Below are positions 55,259 to 64,000 of a stretch of 64,000 nt of DNA, piece after piece. The DNA comes from Carya illinoinensis (Eukaryota; Streptophyta; Magnoliopsida; Fagales; Juglandaceae), in assembly GCF_018687715.1 (NCBI RefSeq), contig NC_056755.1:42792501-42856500 (forward strand), given 5' to 3'. Both the position numbers and the translations under genes were made by a program. How positions within the stretch are numbered: the stretch's first letter is position 1; every line of letters starts with the position of its first letter. A model generated the notes under the pieces. The model was not told the origin of the DNA. It was given only the letters and a program-made list of their open reading frames with translations, and did no database searches.

Positions 55259-55349
55259 GAGAATGATATGATGAATAGAGGATGTTTCCCTATTGGTTTG
55301 ATTGCCGTAATGATGGCATCTTATGTATTAGCTCTATCTGATCATTCTC
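55259..55349 (+). ncRNA. Box C/D snoRNA, copy 2 (18S rRNA guide)
   Basis: Perfect 8-base terminal stem GAGAATGA (55259-55266) with TCATTCTC (55342-55349). C box ATGATGA at 55268-55274, C'-like AATGATGG near 55310, canonical D box CTGA at 55338-55341. The guide GTATTAGCTCTA (55325-55336) pairs with 18S rRNA TAGAGCTAATAC. The fifth base upstream of D pairs with the A of TAGAGC, the plant equivalent of human 18S A166. This is the better preserved copy. It lies about 150 bases from copy 1, in the same direction and probably in the same transcript. Confidence 0.82.
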
Positions 55350-58157
55350 GTTATTTGCAGTAGATTGTTATCTAGAAACCAAATTTTCTGACTAAACATT
55401 ACTCTGCATTGTCTTTGTTTTGTAATGCAGATATAAAGATGCCATTTTAAATCCTGATTTTTATCATCCCAATTGCAGCGATGGATATGACATGTTTTAA
55501 GTTAGATTTTATATAAATGATTGGCTTAAGAAACCACTTAAAACGTGACATCTATTGGATTGACTGAGAATGTTCATGAAAATATATCCTGAACTACTTG
55601 TATGGCCCATTAAGTTGATCTCAATGTGAATTGGAGTTGCTAGGAGGGTTCAATGCTCCTTGAGCTGTGCCCTTTTTAAAGTACTTGTTGGCAATGATTA
55701 AGTTGATCTTAATGCAGTCCCTTTCTTGCTTCCTCCAGTCCTCTTTTCTTTTCTCTTTTTCGACTGGAGGATTTGTCCAACTGTGGATTTTATGAGCAAT
55801 TGAAGCACTAGCTTTATGTACCAAAATGATGTCATTCTTGGTGCTTTGAGTTTGAACCATCTGCAGTAAACTTGTAGAAATCTTACACCTTTTGGCTTTT
55901 ATTGTCTTGATACCTAATGAAGAGATTATTAACAGAATCCGCAAATGATCGTTAGCAAACCTCTTTCAATCTACAAAGTATGAAAGATGATTTTCTTCTT
56001 GAGCTCAGTTAGCTTCTTTAATTGTATATAGAATCGTCTCCTGTCAAATTGCCTCAAGGAGGTCATCGACTCCATCTTTCATTCCACTGAATCAAGAGCA
56101 TTCCTGGTTATTTTGTTGGCAATTGGATCTCGGCTTTTCAGTTGTGATGGCATCGGGCTTGTATTTTGATTATTGAGTAATCAACTATTTCTTGTGCACA
56201 GTGATTAGCATTTTGATTGATATGTGATGTTGCATGAAATTATAATATTTCGTGTAGCAGATTGGTATATGATATTCGAGGGCAATTCCAGCTTCTTGAG
56301 CCAAATTCGGGTTTTTGGTTGTACTCATCTTGCAGTCATTTTTCCTTTTTGGCTTGAAAAATGTACTGTGGCTCTGTCGAAACTTGAACCCTTGTCTCAT
56401 AAGCTACAATTTTATCCTTTAACATCCCCAATTAGCGTTTTTATTTTCATTTGCTGCTTCTTGTAGCATCGCATCATCAGTTTGATGAAACATTGAAGGT
56501 ATTTTCTCAACATCTTAAGACAAAATCCCGCACGTCAAACCCGAAAACCATGGATTATATATCTAAAGGTAGGACTTGCAGTAGACCATATGCATGACTT
56601 CTGAGATGCATTTCCTTAACATGTACAAGAAGGATTAATATAACTAATCTTTTATTCCCAATTCTAACATGAGAAGACAGAAATCACAACCAAGTACCCT
56701 TTATTTATTGAACTTTGAAGTACCTTTATCAGGTAATAAAACAAAGAGGGTGTAAATCGGCTATAGAAATGTAATTTCCTATCCTACCTTATGGACATAG
56801 GCCTCTTTGCCTTATGAATATTAAAAAATTCTTAGAAAGCTGTTTATCGGAAAAATTAAGTTGTTTAGGTGTTACGTATTAAAGTATTTTTTAACCTCTA
56901 ATAGGTTAAAAAGCACGATTAAGGAAAAATGTTATTTTGGTTTTTTCCTTTAAGTGCTTTTTGAATAATGGAAAATGTAATTTTAATTTTATAAAGACTA
57001 TCAATAAGCGAATATATTAATATAATATTCATATAATTATGACTTTTAAGCTTTCAAATATATGATCATCATCTTTAAAAAAAATAATAATAAATGATCA
57101 TCATTTCTACATTAAAAATCACTTATTATTTAAATAAAAGTAACAAGTTTAAAAGTATTTTTAATATGTAATCATCGTAAATAACTTTTTAATAAAAGAA
57201 TTTATTATTTAAACTATAACTCTAAACTTATAACTCACAATTAAAAAATGCACATAATTTACTCGGGAGAGAGAGAAGATGTTCAAATTCAAATCCTGTG
57301 GTCCCTCCTCAAATAAATAAATAAAACCCTAATTTGAAATTAATCCCAATAGTGCTTCTTTTGCTGTACATCAATATCAATTACCCAAAATAAGGAATCT
57401 TCTCATGTGCCATCAATAAATGTGATTTTAGAATCATTAATAACATTGGGTTTTCCCTTTTTTTCAAACATTCGTGGAATCTGATATAGTTTTCAATTTG
57501 AAAAAAAAAAAAAAAAAAAAAAAAAAGAAAGGAAAAACTTTATTTATAAGCTTTCCTCCATATTATTTGTGTAAAATGAAAAAAAAAAAAAAAAGGAAAT
57601 TTTTAATTTTAAAAGCTTCATATAAATTAGCTCATATATTATCAAATGTGGTCTAAGCGAGAGAGATAAATGATAAGAAATGATATTTATAGTCTTAAAA
57701 TATGTAAGTTCTCGTGCACTCTCTTTAAAAAAATAGATAAATATAAAACTCAAATGAATATTTTTTAATCGTAGATTTTATTTTCTTTTTTTTTTTTTAA
57801 ATACAGAGTTTGCACATCCTAAGATGTATCTAAGATTAATTATTCAGAAACGAAAACGAAAATTATTTTACCAGAATTTCAAAATGTCTCTCTTCCCAAT
57901 TCCCATCCCTCTCCTTTGCAATTTGCTTCATGTAAATCTGTGGAAAGCCAATGTCATTTAGGACTTCGAATTTAAATAACTAGTTCCTTAAAGAAGCCCA
58001 CTGCGGCACTGCCGCACAAAGATCTTGTATCTAGACTATAATGACCTCAATCAGTACCTTTCTTTTTCAAATCCCTTCCTCCTTTGGTCCTACACAAACC
58101 GAGAGACAGACAGAGAAGACTTCAGGCCTTTACCTAGATTTCCTCTCTCTTTCTCCG
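55350..58157. other. Rest of the snoRNA transcript and spacer before the HRLI gene
   Basis: No protein gene recognised. 55350-56500 has some T-rich stretches ending in CAG (TTGTAATGCAG near 55433) that could be splice acceptors of a non-coding snoRNA host, which I cannot prove. From 56500 on it is AT-rich spacer, with poly(A) runs at about 57501-57526 and 57580-57595. The last 150 bases include a CT-rich leader (ctctctctttctccg) directly before the HRLI start codon. Confidence 0.45.
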
Positions 58158-60845
58158 ATGGCTTTCGCTTCATTTCTTGGGAGAGTTCTCTTCGCCTCTG
58201 TTTTCATACTCTCTGCTTATCAAGAGTTAGTGCATTCATTTTTTTTTTTTTTCCCTGCTATCGTAATTTCGTTACTTCTTCAGCCTATTTGTAGTTTTTA
58301 GGCAAATATGAATTCTGGGTTTTGAAGGAATTTCATTTCTGACATGAAAATTTCTGTTGGATCTGTTATGTTAGGTTGCAATTCGTTGTTTGACCATTTT
58401 TATATTGAAACTTGATGTAGATCTGCATTTTCTATTTTAGTATATGGTTTTGGTTGAAAAAATAACTTATGGGTTTGACTAATTGAATGTTACTCACCGG
58501 CCCATTTTAATTTACTTCATCAATCACTTTGAGTTTAGCTTGTTATGGGTTATTGGTTACATAAGGGTAACGTATTGATGGATTTTCTCTTTAAAACAAA
58601 TATTCATTCATGCTAAGAATTGGGCCAGATGTGTTGATGTCGGGTGCTTTGAAAATTTCACGTGTGAACATTAAGATGTAGTTGGTAGTTTTTGGGTATC
58701 ATTTGGTGCAAATTATGGTTAGAATCCTAGGAATGCAGCAAGTCTTCGCACAATGTAACATCAACAATGGGTGTCACTGTCTAAAGGTTGGTTCTTGGAT
58801 TTTGATTTCTGCATAGGTTGAAGTGATGAGATCCAGAAGAGGCGATTAGTGTTCCTAGTGATGAAAGGTTGGCTCACCAGTTTCCTTTAAAGTCAAGTAG
58901 CTATGAAGTCCTTACTACATCTGATTCAAAAGGTGAAAAGTTCCCCAAACTAGTAATTTGGGATGCGGCATTTATGCAACACTGCCTTAAATAAGAGAAA
59001 TTTTTAAAAAGAAAAAAATAGAGGTCTGGTATACAATGTATAATTATCTACCAATAGAAGTCTGATATTTTATTTGGTGCAGTGGATCAAGTGGAAGGAT
59101 TATCTGTTTCTTCACTGATTTCTTTAAAGTTCGTGCTGAACCCATTTAGACATTTTGGTGATGCCATATTTAATGATTTTTAACTAGACCTTGATATTGT
59201 GATCCGCTGCTAAGTTCCTGACCAAAATCTTCTTTTATTACAATGAATGGTTTAGGAAAAGCTTTTAATTTGTCTACTGGTATTATTTTTGGATTTGGCT
59301 GTTAATTCATTCTATGACATTAGAAGATTCTTTTCTTTGGAAGTAATATCAGGGAGTTGCAATCTTTTGTTTCTAAGCTCTTTACAGTTTTGGTTGATAA
59401 GGTTTCTCACAATTTCTTGAATATAAGATGTTGGAACACATTCCTCTTTATAGGTTCAATGAATATGGTCTTGATGGGGGACCCGCAGCAAAGGCTCTCG
59501 GACCAAAGTATGACGTCTTTGCAAAACGTGTTCAATCTCAGGTTACCATGCAACTGCCAGATATTGAAGTGAGAATCAGTCACTGTTTCCCTCTCCCTCT
59601 CTGTGTTTGTTTCTCATTTTCAGTTGTTCCAAGTAATTTTGATGAATGTTTAAAGCGCTATAGAACAATAAAATAAGATAATATATATATATAGATAGAT
59701 GAGAGAGAGAAAGGGAGTCAAAGAATAGACCTAGACATTTGATGAAAATTAGTGATTTTAACACGAACTTTGCTTTCAGTGGATTTGATTTCTTTGAGAT
59801 TTGAAACTGAAGCATTTACAGTATTGTTATATTTCAGGGGGTGGAATATGATGCTATGACTTACATAATGAAGGCATTTATAGAAGCTAGGTTGTAGAAA
59901 GCCGGTGATAAAAACTATATTACTGGTTGAAATGGTTTGTGGGGTTTCCTCTTTCATTTGGTTTCCACCCATTCATGGGGCTGGGCTTATGAGAAAAAAC
60001 AATGATTAGGCAAAGATTAGTTTTGGATATTTGGGATAGGAAGGCCATTTTTTAAGACTTTATTGCATTATCGTAAGTGGTATTCATCCAGCACTTCCTT
60101 GTGACAATACACCTAAAATGAGATATAAGGTGTGTGCTCACCAAGAGTTTTGAATAAAAAAATTGGATATTAAATGTATCCTGGGTGTGTGCTTGTCCTG
60201 CCAGCAATGTCTCTTGGGTGAAACTTTTTATCTATGTTTTGCATCAGGTGAAACATTTAGTTACAGCAGCTATAGCGCTGAAGGGCTTTGGAGGAATCCT
60301 CTTTATATTTGGCAGCTCTCTTGGGGCATTTCTTCTGGTTGGTATCTCAACCATGCTACGTGGTTTACTTTTGATCTTTTTCTAGTGCTGTGGTTCAAGG
60401 GTCACTTGAGTCAGCTGCCAGGCCTGGGCTGGTTCTTGATGCCATCTTTTTGGGCCAATTTTCACGAGTGTCAATTTCTTTCATGCAGCTATTGCATCAG
60501 CTGATTGCTACTACCATATTATATGATTTCTACAACTATGACAGTGAGGAGAAAGAATTTGCTCAACTTTTCATTAAATTTACACAGGTTATCATACTGC
60601 ATGTTCCTTTTTCTATTATTTATATTCCTAAAATGTAGCCACGATTATAATAGGTTTTGCAGTGTTTATCAAATCTTTTAAAGCGTTTTTGATTTAAACC
60701 AACCCCCCCCCCCCCCCCCCCCCCCCTTCTTTTTCTTTTGCAGAATATGGCCCTTTTTGGGGCGTTGCTGTTTTTCATTGGGATGAAGAACTCAATTCCT
60801 AGGAGACAATCCAAGAAGAAGGTTTCCAAAACAAAAACTGTCTAG
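58158..60845 (+). CDS. HR-like lesion-inducer family membrane protein (five exons)
   Basis: Complete gene of the HRLI / DoxX-like family. Exons: 58158-58225, 59454-59568, 60248-60337, 60489-60587 and 60744-60845, all with GT..AG borders; the product is 157 residues, the usual family length. The start MAFASFLGRVLFASVFILSA is a hydrophobic, signal-like first membrane segment. EFNEYGLDGGPAAKALGPKY (joined across intron 1) is the conserved loop. Further hydrophobic segments are IALKGFGGILFIFGSSLGAF (about 70-89), LLHQLIATTILYDFY and NMALFGALLFFIGM (about 125-138). The C-terminus is basic (RRQSKKKVSK), as in the family. Four membrane segments, probably ER or another endomembrane. The family was named from lesion formation on overexpression; the biochemical function is unknown. 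The first intron is long (1228 bases). The last intron ends in a run of about 26 C's. Nothing in the coding sequence is broken. Confidence 0.94.
60701..60726 (+). repeat. Poly(C) run in the last HRLI intron
   Basis: About 26 consecutive C's, ending 17 bases before the CAG acceptor of exon 5 and forming most of its polypyrimidine tract together with TTCTTTTTCTTTTG. Such runs are slippery, so the true length may differ. Confidence 0.9.
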
Positions 60846-61441
60846 AAAATTAGTGTAGGTGGAAGATATATCTTCAATCACTAAGGAGCTTATTTGATTC
60901 ATTTCCTGTTGCTTTTATTTTGAAACTCATTATCTGAATCCTCTAGGATACGGCTTCAGTGTGTGTGATTTAGGACCAACATTTTCTTTTTATGAGGTCT
61001 TTTAGTGCACTGTTCCCATTTTATTTCATGGGGTATATTGTTTCTTATGGATTATTTATGAGCTTTTCTTCTTGAGCTTGGGTAACCTATTCATAAAACG
61101 GTCAATTTCCATAAAGGTTTATGCATAGACCTTCACATAAAGGTTTATGCACAAACAAATAGAGGTTTATTTTATTTTATTTTATGCAGACCATTAGAAC
61201 TGCATTGGGTGATTGTGCTGAAACTGAGCTGGTAGTACTCCATGTGCTGTTTTGCCATATGAAAAGCCTCTGCCCGTTGTAACATCCCGAACCGTGGATA
61301 TGGATTTTCTTTTGCAAGCCGAGGAATGCTTGGGCTTGACAGTCTTAAGTTGTTGGGTTTGGAAAGATGTTTTCTTTTTGGTTATCAAACCATAGTTGAA
61401 CTAGTCTTGGAAGACAACAGTACGGCTATTTATTCTGTATA

Positions 61442-61507
61442 GCCGAATATCAGGTGTTAAGCAAGCACAAAACGGCCGAATATCAGGTGTTAAGCAAGCA
61501 CAAAACG
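61442..61507. repeat. 33-base perfect tandem duplication
   Basis: GCCGAATATCAGGTGTTAAG plus 13 more bases at 61442-61474, repeated exactly at 61475-61507. A perfect match implies a recent event. Non-coding. Confidence 0.95.
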
Positions 61508-62559
61508 CTTTGAAAGAGGGGCTTTGCTAGATGCAGTCGGCATGCAAACGGCTGTGGAATAAATAAAAAAAATTATAAAAATAATTTTTTTTTCCATAGT
61601 TGTACGGAATGAATAAAAAAAAGTTATAAAAATAATTTTTTTTTTTTCATATAGGTCTCATATTAATTCATTTTTTTCAAAATGACTACATGTCGATTGC
61701 ATTTATCGATTGCAAAAATCATTTCTCTTGAAAGAGAGTGTTTATTGTTTACACGAGGAATAATTATGCTTATTATTTAGAATGATTTGACGTTTTTTAA
61801 TTTTGTTCTTTCAAGTGAGTTTGAATCTAAGACTAATGGATGAACATATATTTTAAAGGAAAATGCTAAACCTATCGCTCCCAGCTCATGTAGGGAGCTG
61901 CAGCCAATTTTTATTTTTTTATTTTGTAATTAAGAAATTATTTTTTAATAATATAGTGAGTTTTTTTTTAATATTTAAAAGTATTAAAAAAATACATGTA
62001 AAAAAAAAAAATAGACTTTTGGACTAACTGTAACAGTAGCTCTGTAGTGCCATCCTATTGTTAATAAGTGTAGTAGCATGTAATTATTCTTGTTAGAAGA
62101 ATACAAGTTCATATGACTTCGCACATCTGTCATTTATAGTTTTTTCGAAAACTCAGGGAAATGAATAGATGAATGCTATTTTTGAGAAATGGACAAAATA
62201 TTATTGTGAATTTGTGAGTTCTATAAAAAGCAGGCCTTCATACTTCCAAAGCTTTATGTTGTATATGGTGGATAGTGGTGCCTTTTCAATCAAATTAGAT
62301 GACTATTCAGACAAGAATTGAACCTTGACAGTTTCTGAAGCTTGAATGATCGATTAATGATTATTAGAGTAACATTTAATAATTGAACTGAAGTGGGCTG
62401 TTCGTTTGATCTCATCTTTCATCAAGGGAATTGCATTATTGACTGTTAATCATACTAATTATAAATAATAATTATTGGTATCTTTGGGATTATTGGGATG
62501 AACTTTTGAGTCTTTCTTTGATTTTTTTTTTTTTTTCTCTTTTTAAACTTCCTTCTTTG

Positions 62560-62690
62560 ATTGATATCCGAGTTCGTCATATATTTAAAGAGGCTAACAT
62601 GGTAGCTGATTTCTTGGCTAAGGAAGGGTCTAATGGAAAGGTTATGGATTTTTTTGGAAAAGTTTTTGATTCGGGGCGACTTCTTTGACT
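62560..62690 (+). pseudogene. RNase H-like (RVT_3) remnant of a non-LTR element
   Basis: IRVRHIFKEANMVADFLAKE, then GSNGKVMDFF: the VRHI.KE.N.VADFLAK pattern is the C-terminal motif of the plant RNase H-like domain found at the end of LINE ORF2 and in derived genes. Only this motif is present, after a T-rich run. It ends in a stop at 62686-62688. Confidence 0.6.
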
Positions 62691-64000
62691 TGTATGTACA
62701 GATAGACGGGGCTTACCTTATATTCGTCATTAATAATTTGTTTGGTTTTGGGGGATGGCTTATTGATGTATTCATAGTTTTCCTCTGCATGAGTGAGGGT
62801 TTTATCAATAAACGGAAGCGCCGCCATCCTTGACTATTTAATTCTTAAAAGCAGAATATCAACAACCAAGTAAATTAAGATCATGCTAATATAATTAGTA
62901 CCCTATGTAGGAAGTAGTAGTATCAAGTAGTGGCGGGTCATGAGTGATGACTTCGCTCATCTATTTAATATCTTTATGTATCTATCTTTTTCTTATATGA
63001 GACCTTTAAATTTGGGTAAGGACTTGAATTAATATACATTTCTTCTAACTTGACGTGGTTACTGTGCTTCTTCTGTTTAGGACTGCTAACTAAATTAAAC
63101 ACCATAGAGTTAGAGGGGCGGATTGCAACAACCAAATTTCTACATGACTCAGTGGTACTCACTGTACTCCATGCCGACTTGCTTTGCTATGGATGGAGAG
63201 AGCGTCCATTTCCAGCTGATTGTGTGTCATTGATATGAGTTGTAAGTCAGTTCCATACACTCATGATGTCTAAAGATTGGCGTGGGTTGAGACTGAGTTT
63301 CATCCATCTGTTGATGTTAATTTGACAGAAACAATAATGCAGAGAGAGGGTCATGACTCATGACGGTGACTGCAGCCAAACAACCAAAGAAATATAACAA
63401 TATAGTAACAGATATTCGATCCCTTGGTTCTATTGTTATTTCACGCGGGATATGTTATAGGTTTTGAGGTGAAGTTTGATCAATTTGGGTCCGGCAATTT
63501 CTATACTTATAATTATTGTTTTAAAAGCTCCACTGCTAAAATCCTGCCGCATATTAAACTATAATGAGCCGTGCCCCAAAAGATCTGAACGACTTGCATC
63601 ATGTCAAGGATAGTAAAGTATCATTACGATCGATCGTCTCTACTCAAGGTCAAGCCCCAAGTTTCTCTTCTTTTTAGTTTTGTCGGGAACCTTTTTATTT
63701 TTTCTCATCCATCTTGTCAGGTGCCTGAAAAACAGATTACAACAAGACACTGCTGCATAGATTGGTGTGCCACTCATTTAACAAACAGTATCTAGTTTCT
63801 GATCTTCTTTTTCTTCTTTTGTTTGTTACAATATTCACCTCCATATGAAGTTACTAATGAGCAGTTTGTATGCATGCATCCTAATCTCGTCATCCAAGCA
63901 TCAGGTTGCAGAAAAGTGCATGTCCCTTGCGTGTCGACACCGAATAGCAGGACTTGCATAAATATTGTCAGGCATTAGTGGCATACGTTGCTCAACACTA

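Larger units (their letters stand above)
60846..64000. other. Spacer right of the HRLI gene
   Basis: About 250 bases of HRLI 3' UTR-like sequence, then spacer with a 33-base tandem duplication (61442-61507), an AT-rich duplication (about 61556-61655), an RNase H-like remnant (62560-62690) and no intact gene. The open frames of 60-66 codons near 63050 and 63601 show no family similarity. Confidence 0.5.

Noticed and set aside
58025..58301. Two open frames overlapping HRLI exon 1 and intron 1
   Set aside because: They run from the leader through exon 1 into the intron in part; splice borders and family similarity support the five-exon model instead.
61860..62060. Possible MITE around TCGCTCCCAGCTCATGTAGG
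   Set aside because: The left part contains a small hairpin, but I found neither matching far end nor target duplication.
1..64000. CRISPR arrays, bacterial operons, organellar inserts, rRNA genes
   Set aside because: No regularly spaced repeats with unique spacers and no rRNA or organelle-like gene text; all signals are of a plant nuclear genome.

Overview
This is a window of plant nuclear genome from a eudicot, probably a woody rosid. Fagales is my guess from the style of the small inverted-repeat elements, and the sequence does not prove it. The signs of a plant are two LOB-domain (LBD) transcription factor genes, short introns with GT..AG ends, Ty1/copia and Ty3/gypsy LTR retrotransposons primed by plant initiator-Met and Asp tRNAs, many small inverted-repeat elements (MITEs) and AT-rich spacers. 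Intact protein genes are few: two LBD genes near the left end and one small membrane protein gene near the right end.

Region by region. 1-12.8 kb holds an LBD16-type gene (+, 2623-3613) and an LBD29/LBD17-type gene (-, 11868-12694), facing each other across 8 kb of spacer with small repeats. 12.8-22.6 kb is AT-rich spacer with microsatellites. 22.66-41.64 kb is a retrotransposon block. It contains a complete but decayed copia element (-, 22663-30248, 5-bp target duplication CAAAA), a second decayed copia element with 119-bp LTRs (+, 30377-35523), and an Athila-like gypsy element (-, about 35.83-42.9 kb) with no visible 3' LTR. 43.57-45.31 kb is an L1-type LINE ORF2 remnant (-) split by a PIF/Harbinger-like MITE.

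46.9-48.5 kb is a class 3 lipase pseudogene (-). From memory, Arabidopsis LBD16 and LBD17 are followed by a lipase-like gene (At2g42450), so the LBD pair and this pseudogene may be one conserved block split by about 30 kb of transposons. 50.19-54.64 kb is the most interesting object: a non-autonomous LTR element (-) with a Met-tRNA primer site. Its interior carries degraded pieces of at least three unrelated host genes, all in the element's orientation: ubiquitin, the 5' end of a cytosolic HSP70 gene, and a Rav1/DMXL-type gene. A second Harbinger-like MITE sits in one of its LTRs and another small MITE in the other.

Immediately right of that LTR is a TATA-box and telo-box promoter. It is followed by two related box C/D snoRNAs (about 55.01-55.11 and 55.26-55.35 kb) whose guide is complementary to 18S rRNA at the site known in human as A166 (U44). 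58.16-60.85 kb is a complete five-exon HR-like lesion-inducer gene (+). The last 3 kb holds small tandem duplications and an RNase H remnant.

The genes do not form a pathway. The LBD pair probably act together in auxin-induced root and callus formation. The rest is unrelated neighbours and transposon debris.
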